From: JABMRF01 sp964434235
GTDB taxonomy: Bacteria; Patescibacteriota; Patescibacteriia; UBA11705; JABHMO01
Length of the DNA: 18,034 nt
NCBI GenBank assembly: GCA_964434235.1
Contig: CAYSUN010000024.1
Span: forward strand, 1-18,034
Direction: 5' to 3'
The notes below the pieces were generated by a model. The model searched no databases and was not told the DNA's origin. It saw nothing but the letters and a program-made list of their open reading frames with translations. The position numbers and the translations under genes were made by a program. How positions within the stretch are numbered: the stretch's first letter is position 1; each line of letters begins with the position of its first letter. This document shows positions 7,454-14,339 of this stretch, piece after piece.

Positions 7454-8131
7454 TTATTTTTGTTTGATAATTTTGAATTCGCCCAATGGCAAATCTCCAA
7501 GCTTATAATTATTAAGCCTTACTCTATGAAGCCCTAAAACATCATAACCAAACTCAGCACACATTCTTCTAATTTGTCTGTTTATACCTTGTTTCAAAAT
7601 TATAGTAAAAGCTTTTCTATCCAAGTATTTAACTTTACATGGCAAAGTCAAAACATCATCGAGCTGGACACCTTGTGCTAAATTATCCAGAAAATCATCG
7701 GTTACTTCTTTATTAACATCAACTTCATACTCTTTTTCCTTTTCGTATCTTGGATGAGTCAATTTCAAAGCTAAATCACCATCATTAGTAAGTAAAAGTA
7801 AACCAGAAGTATCTTTGTCTAATCGTCCGATTGGGTAAACTCGGTACGGCACATCAACTAAATCTAAAACATTTTTTTCACCCTTAAAAGTCCTTGTTGT
7901 TGAAACATAACCAACAGGCTTATTCAGCATAATTAATATTTTTTCTTTTTCAGTTTGAATGACTTTGTCATTGAACATAACTTCATCATTCTCAATGTCA
8001 ACTTTTGTTGATAAATCCTGAACTTCTACTCCGTTTAATTTCACTTTCCCTTGTAATATAAGTTGCTCCGCACCTCGGCGAGAAGCAATTCCAGCATCAG
8101 CTAAAAATTTATTTATTCTTACTTGTGTCAT
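7454..8131 (-). CDS. RsuA/RluB-family rRNA pseudouridine synthase
   Basis: The 225-aa protein starts with an S4 RNA-binding domain ('RINKFLADAGIASRRGAEQLI', about 5-50). The synthase domain follows, with the catalytic motif 'GRLDKDTSGLLLLTNDG' (nucleophile Asp105) and the C-terminal 'INRQIRRMCAEFGY' and 'LHRVRL' motifs. It should convert a specific uridine of 23S or 16S rRNA to pseudouridine; length and S4 domain favour RluB over RluE, but target choice is not certain. An ATG 21 nt further up (8152) lies inside the preceding ATPase gene and has no ribosome site. The ATG at 8131 has AAGGAG 9 nt before it, set in the last codons of that gene, and is preferred. The gap to the upstream stop is then 4 nt, typical of coupling. 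Confidence 0.9.
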   Translation of the reverse strand: MTQVRINKFLADAGIASRRGAEQLILQGKVKLNGVEVQDLSTKVDIENDEVMFNDKVIQTEKEKILIMLNKPVGYVSTTRTFKGEKNVLDLVDVPYRVYPIGRLDKDTSGLLLLTNDGDLALKLTHPRYEKEKEYEVDVNKEVTDDFLDNLAQGVQLDDVLTLPCKVKYLDRKAFTIILKQGINRQIRRMCAEFGYDVLGLHRVRLNNYKLGDLPLGEFKIIKQK

Positions 8132-8135
8132 AATT

Positions 8136-9953
8136 TTACTCTCCTTTGGCATTAAAGGAATTCTTTTTAGTTAAATCAGCCAAAGAAAGTTCTTTCGGCT
8201 CACTATCTTTTACCACACTTGAAGAATTTACGCTAGTTGTATTTTTACTATATGAACTAGCCTGAAATTTTCGATCTTTATCATTGCGCATTTTTTTGTC
8301 TAATTCACTTGAACCACTTTTGTTTTCCGATCGCCGACCACGTAAATTTTCTTCCATTGCTTGTTTGCGACGGTAATCTTTTAAGCAATCTTTGCAAAAA
8401 ACTGGCCTTGAAGGATCAGGCTTAAAAGTAATTTTTGTTTTAACACCACAACTATCACATTTTACAACGTGTAAATCTTCTTCTTTTGGAGCTGGTCGAT
8501 CTTCAGCTTCATCAGAACTTTCTTCTTTTTCAGTTGACTCTTTTTCATCATTATCTTCTTCTTTAAGAAGATCTCCTCTCATAACCGACAAAAAATCATG
8601 TTTTTTATCAACTACTCTGTTAATTCTTTTGGCAGCTAATTCGGCTTCTAGTTTTTCCAGCATTTCCTCTGTTTCAATTCCACTCCATCGGTTAATTTTA
8701 TCTTCAACATCATCACGCGCTCGACCGTAACGCTCACGGGAAACCTTGATAATTTTTTCTGCACTTTGAGTTGCTTGAGATATTGGAGGTAAAGTATGAG
8801 CACTAAAAGGATCTGAAGCAACTCCATCAATCATCAGTTTTAAATAAACATTATATTTGGGTAAATTAACTAAATCCTCTTCAGTAAACTTAGGCGCATA
8901 CTCTCGAACTAAAAATTCAGCATCAGAAGCTCCAACACGAAAAGTAATCATTGTACCAACGTTACCAAAAATTGCATCACGAACAACTGTATTGCCACCA
9001 ATTTCCAATTGTCCAATATATTGATGCCCAATTGTTAAACACAAATGATATTTTCTAGCCTCAGATAAAATAGTTGCAAAAGATTCAGTTGCAAAGTTTT
9101 GAAATTCGTCAACATAAAGATAAAAGTCTTTTCGATCTTTTTCTGGTATATCTACACGGCTCATGGCAGCTAACTGGATTTTGGTAATAATCATCGCTCC
9201 AAGAAGAGCTGAAGCGTCTTCTCCAATTCTACCTTTGGATAAATTCATGATAAGAATTTTTCCTTCATCCATGATTTCGCGGATATTAAGAGTTGATTTT
9301 ACTTGACCGACAATATTTCGAATCAAAGCAGTTGACAAAAACTGTCCGATTTTATTTTGGATAGGAGCAATCGCTTCCGTTAAAAATTTTTCATTATATC
9401 TAGCAAATTCATCAATCCAAAATGTTTTTACAACAGGGTCTTTAACTTTTGTTAAAACCTTTTTACGATATTCTTTATTAGTCAACATTCTATTTACACC
9501 AAGAAGTGTACTATCAGGATAATCTAACAAAGCTAAAATTGTATTACGCAAAATATACTCCAAACGAGGTCCCCAACTATCTGCCCAAATTTTCTTAAAA
9601 ACCCCGACCAAGCCAGAAGCTACTAAATGTCGATATTTTGAATCTACCTTTTCCAATACATTAAAAGCAATTGGAAACTCAAGATCAGCTGGATTAAAAT
9701 AAACAACATCATTAATTCGATGAGGTGGAATAGTATTAACTAAAAGTTCAGCAGAATCGCCGTGAGGATCAACCAAGCAAGCACCGCAACCATTCATAAT
9801 ATCTGAATAAACCATGTTTTCAATTAAAACTGATTTACCCACACCAGTTTTTCCGATAATATACATGTGTCGTCGGCGATCATCCATTTTTATGCCGAAT
9901 TTTTTTTGTTGATTGCGAAAATTAGTGTACGCAAATGGGGTTATTTTTTCCAT
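8136..9953 (-). CDS. VirD4/TraD-HerA-like P-loop ATPase with C-terminal zinc ribbon
   Basis: The 605-aa protein is a type IV coupling-protein-like ATPase. Walker A is 'GKTGVGKS' (34-41), followed by 'CLVDPHGDSAELL'. The middle has 'WGPRLEYILRNTILALL' (127-142), and Walker B is 'YLYVDEFQNFATESF' (Asp282, Glu283), followed by the 'TIGHQYIGQL' sensor segment. The relatives pump DNA or protein through a membrane pore. After a charged linker (about 405-495) comes a four-cysteine zinc ribbon, Cys499/Cys502 and Cys520/Cys523, with 'FKPDPSRPVFC' between them, and then a basic, low-complexity tail. No transmembrane helix precedes the ATPase, unlike classical VirD4; the upstream gene, one base away, supplies a membrane anchor and is the likely partner. 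No relaxase or pilus genes are in the window. The ATPase class is certain; the substrate is unknown. Confidence 0.88.
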   Translation of the reverse strand: MEKITPFAYTNFRNQQKKFGIKMDDRRRHMYIIGKTGVGKSVLIENMVYSDIMNGCGACLVDPHGDSAELLVNTIPPHRINDVVYFNPADLEFPIAFNVLEKVDSKYRHLVASGLVGVFKKIWADSWGPRLEYILRNTILALLDYPDSTLLGVNRMLTNKEYRKKVLTKVKDPVVKTFWIDEFARYNEKFLTEAIAPIQNKIGQFLSTALIRNIVGQVKSTLNIREIMDEGKILIMNLSKGRIGEDASALLGAMIITKIQLAAMSRVDIPEKDRKDFYLYVDEFQNFATESFATILSEARKYHLCLTIGHQYIGQLEIGGNTVVRDAIFGNVGTMITFRVGASDAEFLVREYAPKFTEEDLVNLPKYNVYLKLMIDGVASDPFSAHTLPPISQATQSAEKIIKVSRERYGRARDDVEDKINRWSGIETEEMLEKLEAELAAKRINRVVDKKHDFLSVMRGDLLKEEDNDEKESTEKEESSDEAEDRPAPKEEDLHVVKCDSCGVKTKITFKPDPSRPVFCKDCLKDYRRKQAMEENLRGRRSENKSGSSELDKKMRNDKDRKFQASSYSKNTTSVNSSSVVKDSEPKELSLADLTKKNSFNAKGE

Positions 9954-9954
9954 A

Positions 9955-11622
9955 TTAATCTACAAAAGGCAAATTGCCTGGAGATGAATTTTCTGAATCA
10001 TCTTCATTATTGTTATCTTCATCATTAATTTCTAATTTAAAATCTTGTTCAAAATTTTCTTTTTCTTGAATTGGCTCCTCTTCTTGATCTTTTTTCCTTT
10101 GTGCAGTTAAATCCTGAATTATAGCACTTTCTTTTTGAAGTTTGGCCAGCATTTGTTCTTTTCTCAGCTTATCACTTAATCCAGATTTATCTTTGGCAAA
10201 TCTTTTTTCAAAATAATCATTATCATAATCAATCGCTAATACATTAGCTGGACTTTCATTTTCTTCACAGACAAAAGGCACATCTTCAGCCAGACCTTCT
10301 TGATCACTAACGGGTAATCCGATTGGTGCTCTAGATTTACGAGAATCAATTCTTTTGATAAGTGGGGCTTTAATTTCAATGTGTGGAAAATGGAAAATAG
10401 TTGCAATTTCTTCTACACTCATTAATTCTGGTCCATCACAAGTAGCAGCATTTCTATCTTTATAATTTGCTAAAATTGCATTTTGTCGTGAAGATAGTCT
10501 CTGTTTTTTAAAAGCTAATTTTGCTTGAGTTTTATTTGAACCAGGTTTAAATCCATTCAAAGCAGTAGAACCAAATTGTTTTATTGTTCCCATCATGCCC
10601 GCCACGCCAAGCCCTTTTTTAAAAACTTCTTTTTTACCAAAATAAACCAAACGATATTTGGCCATATAACAAACCTTACCGACTTTATTTACAATGCCAT
10701 TGACTCGTAATTTATCGATCGGCGCTAATTGATCTAGCATCTTGACTTCCTTCTTATCAGGAGCAGCTGGTTCACCCATACCTAAAATTGGTTGTCCAAT
10801 CAACTGTTCACCAAACAAATTCATTAATGTTAATGGAGCATCAAGAAGTGTATTTAGTTTACTTGGTTTACTTTTTTCAGCAATACCTAACAATTTATTT
10901 GTTTCTGCTACTCCAGCTTTGTGCCACCCAATATCAGCCGGGGCAATTAGTAATTGCAACCAAATTTGTTCACCTAACCCAATTGAGCTCATAACTTCTA
11001 AAATCGCTGCCATTGGGTCTTTGAATTCGCTATCCATTTCTTCCATAAACTCAATATATGTTCTAATTGGATAATAATCTTTATTTGTAAAAACCAAATC
11101 AGCACCCCAAATATTATATTCCTCGCTTGGAAATCTGACATTTATATCAGCGGTATAATCTTCTACTTCAGTAATTTCTGCTTCAGGATATTGTCCATAA
11201 ACGGCAGCTTCAACTAGATTCCTAAACATTGATGGAGTTCTAATTATGTATTGAATAAAACCATCGATACTGACTAATTCTAAACTAAAACCTAATTGAA
11301 ACTCACCCTTAAAAGTCTTCTCATGCCAATCAAGGGGCATATGGGCTCCAGCCATGGCAGTAAAAATATTTTCTACAGCTTTTGGTGTTTGTAAATTGTC
11401 CTTGGGAATATCAATAGCTAGAAATGTATAACTGATTTTTGAAGCCCAAATTCCTTGTCTCCAATAGACAAAATTATTCCAAGCACCCCAAAGAAAAACA
11501 ACCAAAAACAAGGTCCAGCCACCATTAATAAAATAGTGCCAAACTATGACGTGCAAAGGCTGTGTACCCAAGTTATACACCCAGCTCCAATCAAAAGTTA
11601 TTTCAAATGGTAACCAATCCAT
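9955..11622 (-). CDS. Membrane-anchored partner protein of the VirD4/HerA-like ATPase
   Basis: The 555-aa protein has one clear hydrophobic segment near the N terminus (about 26-50, 'YFINGGWTLFLVVFLWGAW'), followed by a large soluble region rich in alternating strand/helix patterns. It ends in a long acidic tail rich in Glu, Asp and Asn (about 470-555). I do not recognise a classical named domain. Comparable proteins occur directly before TraD/HerA-like ATPases in CPR and some Gram-positive genomes (recollection, not searched). The stop codon is one base from the ATPase start, so the pair is translationally coupled and probably forms one membrane machine, with this protein giving the membrane attachment. 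The start ATG has no clear Shine-Dalgarno; the nearest promoter is about 110 nt upstream. Confidence 0.7.
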   Translation of the reverse strand: MDWLPFEITFDWSWVYNLGTQPLHVIVWHYFINGGWTLFLVVFLWGAWNNFVYWRQGIWASKISYTFLAIDIPKDNLQTPKAVENIFTAMAGAHMPLDWHEKTFKGEFQLGFSLELVSIDGFIQYIIRTPSMFRNLVEAAVYGQYPEAEITEVEDYTADINVRFPSEEYNIWGADLVFTNKDYYPIRTYIEFMEEMDSEFKDPMAAILEVMSSIGLGEQIWLQLLIAPADIGWHKAGVAETNKLLGIAEKSKPSKLNTLLDAPLTLMNLFGEQLIGQPILGMGEPAAPDKKEVKMLDQLAPIDKLRVNGIVNKVGKVCYMAKYRLVYFGKKEVFKKGLGVAGMMGTIKQFGSTALNGFKPGSNKTQAKLAFKKQRLSSRQNAILANYKDRNAATCDGPELMSVEEIATIFHFPHIEIKAPLIKRIDSRKSRAPIGLPVSDQEGLAEDVPFVCEENESPANVLAIDYDNDYFEKRFAKDKSGLSDKLRKEQMLAKLQKESAIIQDLTAQRKKDQEEEPIQEKENFEQDFKLEINDEDNNNEDDSENSSPGNLPFVD

Positions 11623-11627
11623 ATCTT

Positions 11628-11653
11628 AAGTTAAAAGTTATAAAGTTAAAAAA
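11628..11653. repeat. Short AT-rich AAGTTA repeats
   Basis: Three copies of AAGTTA(A/T) occur with a 7-9 nt period just upstream of the membrane-protein gene. They lie in its presumed leader. Function is unknown; low-complexity slippage is possible. Confidence 0.4.
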
Positions 11654-11738
11654 TAAAGTAAGCAATAAACGATATCGATAAATATAACAAAAATTGATTA
11701 CTTTTGGTAATTTTGTATAAACTTCTTTGTCTAGGAAT

Positions 11739-11747
11739 ATTATACCA
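11739..11747 (-). promoter_or_regulatory. Extended -10 promoter of the membrane protein/ATPase operon
   Basis: On the minus strand TGG-TATAAT (11747-11739) is a perfect extended -10. The -35 region is only a T-rich run. A start near 11732 gives a leader of about 110 nt for the operon 11622 to 5667. It follows directly on the terminator of the preceding gene. Confidence 0.6.
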
Positions 11748-11762
11748 CATTATTTAATTTTT

Positions 11763-11796
11763 AAAAAGAAAAAACCGAAGTTATACACTCCGATTT
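11763..11796 (-). terminator. Terminator of the sigma-4/HARE gene
   Basis: On the minus strand AAATCGGAGT (11796-11787) pairs with ACTTCGGTTT (11781-11772) around GTATA, with two G-T pairs. A T-rich run (TTTTTTCTTTTT) follows. Confidence 0.85.
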
Positions 11797-11814
11797 CTTC
11801 TATATTAAATAAGA

Positions 11815-12927
11815 TTACTTGATAAGACCAAATTTTCCGTTTTCATCTTTTGTAAATTTATCTCTATTAATCAAAGTTAAATAAATTGTTGATTTATTAA
11901 CCTGTCTTTGTCCTAAAACTTTTTCATAAATAGATTCCTTAGTTAAAGGTTCACCAGACTCAGACAAAATTTGATTAATTATTTCAGCCACAGTCCCAGT
12001 TGTATAGCCCCAATCTTTCAAAGCATACAAACCTCGACCGATCAAGACAAAACCATCATTAGCAATTAATTCATTATGTACAGTAGCAGCACAAATTTTC
12101 TTGTGATCAAAATTTGCTTGATTAATTTTATCTGCAATATCTCGGAAATGAAGTGGTTTTTTTATTCTTTGAAAAACTAAATTTATTTTATCACCTAATT
12201 TCTTTGGACTGATTGTTTCCCAGTTAGCTAGACCCCATTGGTCTAAAATATTTTTTTCAATTTTTGAAGTTGAATTCAAATATGTTTCTAAAAAAGAAGC
12301 AATATCAAGATTATGTTTAGTCGCCTGATCATTTAGAAATGAACTTAAATCATCGTTAAGATTTGATTTTGTCAAATCCAACATTTCTGTATGACCATAC
12401 AATTTCTTTTCATTTTCTAAAGTTTGTTGTAATTGACTAATTAATTCTGCGACATTTTCAATATCAAAATCATTCAAAATCCAAATATTATGAAATGAAT
12501 CATGATTATCTACTTTTGTTGTTGAGTCAAAAAGATTTTCCAAAACAAACAAAAATGCATTAGTATGTAAATTACCAAACTCATGGTTTGAACTAACAAA
12601 ATCTTCAAGTAAATAATCTTCTCGAACTAAACCACCTTGTTGTTCAAGGTAAGTCAAATAGTCTTGTTCAATTTGGTTCAAGCTTGTAGCAAATTCTTGC
12701 CCTTTAGCAAATTCAACAAATTTTCTAACAGCTTCCTTTTCAATTTGTCGAACGCGCTCACGGGTAATATTGTAATTATCACCAATTTGCTTCAAGGTAG
12801 CTTTTTTTTGTAAATCGTTAGTTAAATAATAACGATTCTTTAAAACTTCCTGTTCGCGTTCTGACAATTTAGAAAGTAAGTTAGTAAACAGTTCTTGAAA
12901 ACTGATTTTTTCATTTTCATTAATCAT
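11815..12927 (-). CDS. Sigma-region-4-like and HARE-HTH transcription regulator
   Basis: The N terminus of this 370-aa protein is a sigma-70 region 4 helix-turn-helix: 'LLSKLSEREQEVLKNRYYL' (17-35) and 'TLKQIGDNYNITRERVRQIEKEAVRKF' (44-70), the latter containing the canonical 'T.ERVRQIE' recognition helix. Regions 2 and 3 of a sigma factor are absent, so it is not a complete sigma. The C terminus carries two winged-helix-like modules of the HARE/RpoE-delta kind ('KPLHFRDIADKIN...LIGRGLYALKDWGY' and 'EPLTKESIYEKVL...KFGLIK'). Between them is a long helical, Asn/Asp-rich region. It could bind -35-like DNA or RNA polymerase as an accessory factor. No Shine-Dalgarno is visible; TATACT lies 8 nt before the ATG. 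The upstream region holds four TTGACA hexamers facing this gene. Confidence 0.75.
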   Translation of the reverse strand: MINENEKISFQELFTNLLSKLSEREQEVLKNRYYLTNDLQKKATLKQIGDNYNITRERVRQIEKEAVRKFVEFAKGQEFATSLNQIEQDYLTYLEQQGGLVREDYLLEDFVSSNHEFGNLHTNAFLFVLENLFDSTTKVDNHDSFHNIWILNDFDIENVAELISQLQQTLENEKKLYGHTEMLDLTKSNLNDDLSSFLNDQATKHNLDIASFLETYLNSTSKIEKNILDQWGLANWETISPKKLGDKINLVFQRIKKPLHFRDIADKINQANFDHKKICAATVHNELIANDGFVLIGRGLYALKDWGYTTGTVAEIINQILSESGEPLTKESIYEKVLGQRQVNKSTIYLTLINRDKFTKDENGKFGLIK

Positions 12928-12935
12928 AACATTAT

Positions 12936-12941
12936 AGTATA
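12936..12941 (-). promoter_or_regulatory. TATACT -10 placed for a leaderless mRNA
   Basis: On the minus strand TATACT (12941-12936) lies exactly 8 nt before the ATG of the sigma-4/HARE gene, which has no ribosome-binding site. Transcription would begin at or next to the A of ATG. AACTG occurs 17 nt further upstream; a similar AACTG lies 18 nt before the TATACT of secD. Confidence 0.4.
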
Positions 12942-13068
12942 ACCGACAAGCATATTATCAGTTATTGTAATTATTATTAAATAATATATTCTAGCCAAGG
13001 CTTAAATTAGTCAAAAAACTTGAACAGGTTTATTTCAGCCCATTAAGACTATATTATTTATTCCCTAT

Positions 13069-13234
13069 ATGATAACATATAATATTTTTCTTGTCAAGAA
13101 CATTTTGAATTTTTACCTTATTTTACACAATATATACTATACAATCAGTCAAAAATATTGTCAAGTTAAATCAATTATTGTACAGATTGTCAAGATTGTT
13201 GAATTACTTTATCGCATTTTTATAATTATGTCAA
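13069..13234 (-). promoter_or_regulatory. Array of four TTGACA -35 hexamers facing the sigma-4/HARE gene
   Basis: On the minus strand TTGACA begins at 13234, 13193, 13164 and 13097, each time inside CTTGACA. Seventeen nt further on are TAAAGT (13211-13206), TTTAAC (13170-13165), TATAGT (13141-13136) and TATCAT (13074-13069). The last two are good promoters. The hexamer is GC-containing, and four copies within 142 nt of AT-rich spacer are unlikely by chance. The rest of the stretch 12928-13247 holds no credible gene; AGTCAA variants occur at 13009 and 13147. Confidence 0.6.
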
Positions 13235-13247
13235 GAAGTTGCAAAAT

Positions 13248-13289
13248 AATAAAAAAATAAAAAACCGCTCATAATAGTATGATGCGGTT
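13248..13289 (-). terminator. Terminator of the small-paralogue cassette
   Basis: On the minus strand AACCGC and GCGGTT pair (6 bp). They continue, after a one-base bulge, into TCATA/TATGA around CTAT. TTTTTTATTTTTTT follows. Confidence 0.85.
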
Positions 13290-13305
13290 ATATTTTGTTT
13301 AACGA

Positions 13306-13716
13306 TCAAGGTAACAAAAATTTAATTCTCACTGAATCATCATAATCCTTAACCTTTAACACCTTAAATGCAAATTCATGGCCTGGATTTTCTAAACTTT
13401 CAACCATTCTATCAAGCCATATACAACTATCAACCATAAGCATTTCCATGCTTTCTACCTCTCTCCATGAACAATTTGCTTCTGCGTAAGCATAACGAAG
13501 TTCATCCAAACCAACCAATATTGCTCCTCCACAAAAATGAACTTCAAAATATACTTCGAGATTTTTTGCACTCTCCATCAATTCTTCAATAAACTGAAAA
13601 ACCTGTTGCTTTCGCTCTCGTCTTTCTGCTGCTTTTTCCCTTAAGTCTGCCACCAATAAATCTGCGTGCACCCGACTTTCTTTAAGCATCTTTTCAAAAG
13701 TGTCTTGATCTGCCAT
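13306..13716 (-). CDS. Small protein of unknown function, paralogue A (136 aa)
   Basis: No known family is recognised. The protein is soluble with no signal peptide. It has a charged helical N-terminal half (FEKML at 7-11, then a basic coiled-coil-like stretch to about 50), a core 'EVHFCGGAILVG' (58-69), CxW (82-84), an LExxG pattern (108-112) and a strand-rich C terminus ending in 'IKFLLP'. The same landmarks, in the same order and nearly the same positions, occur in the upstream gene, so the two are diverged tandem copies. A perfect AGGAGG lies 5 nt before the ATG, and the stop is TGA. It is the second gene of a cassette and ends in a strong terminator. The glycine-rich VHFxGGxILxG core may form a beta hairpin; function is unknown. 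Confidence 0.75.
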   Translation of the reverse strand: MADQDTFEKMLKESRVHADLLVADLREKAAERRERKQQVFQFIEELMESAKNLEVYFEVHFCGGAILVGLDELRYAYAEANCSWREVESMEMLMVDSCIWLDRMVESLENPGHEFAFKVLKVKDYDDSVRIKFLLP

Positions 13717-13745
13717 TGATACCTCCTAAACACTATGTTATTAGT

Positions 13746-13776
13746 AAAAAATTATCATGCTAATGTTTTTGATAAT
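13746..13776 (-). terminator. Weak hairpin between the two paralogues, possible attenuator
   Basis: On the minus strand ATTATCA and TGATAAT pair (7 bp, AT-only except one C-G pair) around a 12-nt loop, and a T-run follows. It starts 4 nt after the stop codon of paralogue B. It could cut down read-through into paralogue A. Confidence 0.4.
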
Positions 13777-13779
13777 GAA

Positions 13780-14181
13780 CTATACAGGAAATGTAAATTG
13801 GATCTCACTATCCATAGACGAACACACTTTACACTCAAATGCCTTACCTTCTTTTTCAAGATGAAAAACCATTTTCTCAATGACCAAACGATTAATCCTG
13901 CTATAAAAGTCCGTTGGACGAGCAGTAGCTTGCCACCAAAAGCAAGTTTTCGATGAAATAGCTTCCGAAAAGCAGTTATCTCCAATTAAAATTACCCCTC
14001 CAGTAAAATGCACCTCAATATGTTTCTGATTCTTTTCAGTACTAACCATTAAAGCATTAATCCACTCAATCACTTTAAGTTCACGCTCAGTTTTCTTTGT
14101 TAGCATTGTTGAACCAAGCAGTACTTCCGCAACTTTCGTACTGTCATCTAGCATCTTTTCAAAATTCTCACTTATTGGCAT
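13780..14181 (-). CDS. Small protein of unknown function, paralogue B (133 aa)
   Basis: This is the first gene of the small cassette, and it is related to the next gene. Shared landmarks are FEKML (7-11), Ser14, an ERExK-like basic stretch, 'EVHFTGGVILIG' (56-67), CxW (80-82), LExxG with Phe at 115, and a closing 'IQFTFPV' strand. I know no named family. The frame is open 18 codons further up, but the ATG at 14181 has AAGGAGG 6 nt before it (core 14188-14193), and the upstream codons fall in the leader and promoter, so the shorter form is chosen. It has its own promoter and lies between the secF terminator and the cassette's own terminator, so it is an independent unit. A dimeric or paired function with paralogue A is an inference. 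Confidence 0.75.
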   Translation of the reverse strand: MPISENFEKMLDDSTKVAEVLLGSTMLTKKTERELKVIEWINALMVSTEKNQKHIEVHFTGGVILIGDNCFSEAISSKTCFWWQATARPTDFYSRINRLVIEKMVFHLEKEGKAFECKVCSSMDSEIQFTFPV

Positions 14182-14230
14182 GATTTGCCTCCTTGTTATT
14201 TTCAATGAACAACTGCCTGAACAATAGGTA

Positions 14231-14258
14231 AACATAACACAATAAATTATTTTGTCAA
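14231..14258 (-). promoter_or_regulatory. Promoter of the small-paralogue cassette
   Basis: On the minus strand TTGACA (14258-14253), a 16-nt spacer and TATGTT (14236-14231) preceded by TGT form a consensus -35 with an extended -10. A start near 14224 leaves a leader of about 42 nt. The leader contains TTGTTCA twice before the AAGGAGG site. Confidence 0.7.
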
Positions 14259-14282
14259 TGTTTAGTAAAAGTAACTTTCTAC

Positions 14283-14308
14283 AAAAAACGCTCGATTGCT
14301 CGAGCGTT
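14283..14308 (-). terminator. Terminator of the secD-secF unit
   Basis: On the minus strand AACGCTCGA and TCGAGCGTT form a perfect 9-bp stem capped by a GCAA tetraloop, followed by TTTT. It lies 31 nt after the secF stop. Confidence 0.9.
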
Positions 14309-14339
14309 ATATTTAACTAATTCAAATACTAAATTCAAA

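Noticed and set aside
8392..8830. Serine-rich rightward frame and a second leftward frame within the ATPase gene
   Set aside because: Shadows of the acidic linker; the ATPase and zinc-ribbon motifs are in the annotated frame.
13069..13260. Rightward 63-aa open frame in the spacer before the sigma-4/HARE gene
   Set aside because: Low-complexity Ile/Leu/Tyr-rich product from AT-rich DNA, no ribosome site, and it overlaps the minus-strand promoter array.
12928..13300. CRISPR array from the repeated TGTCAAG words
   Set aside because: The repeats are 7-mers at irregular spacing (67, 29 and 41 nt) and fit promoter elements; no cas genes are near.
13780..13985. Overlapping frames on both strands inside paralogue B
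   Set aside because: They have no ribosome site, and only the chosen frame shows homology to paralogue A.
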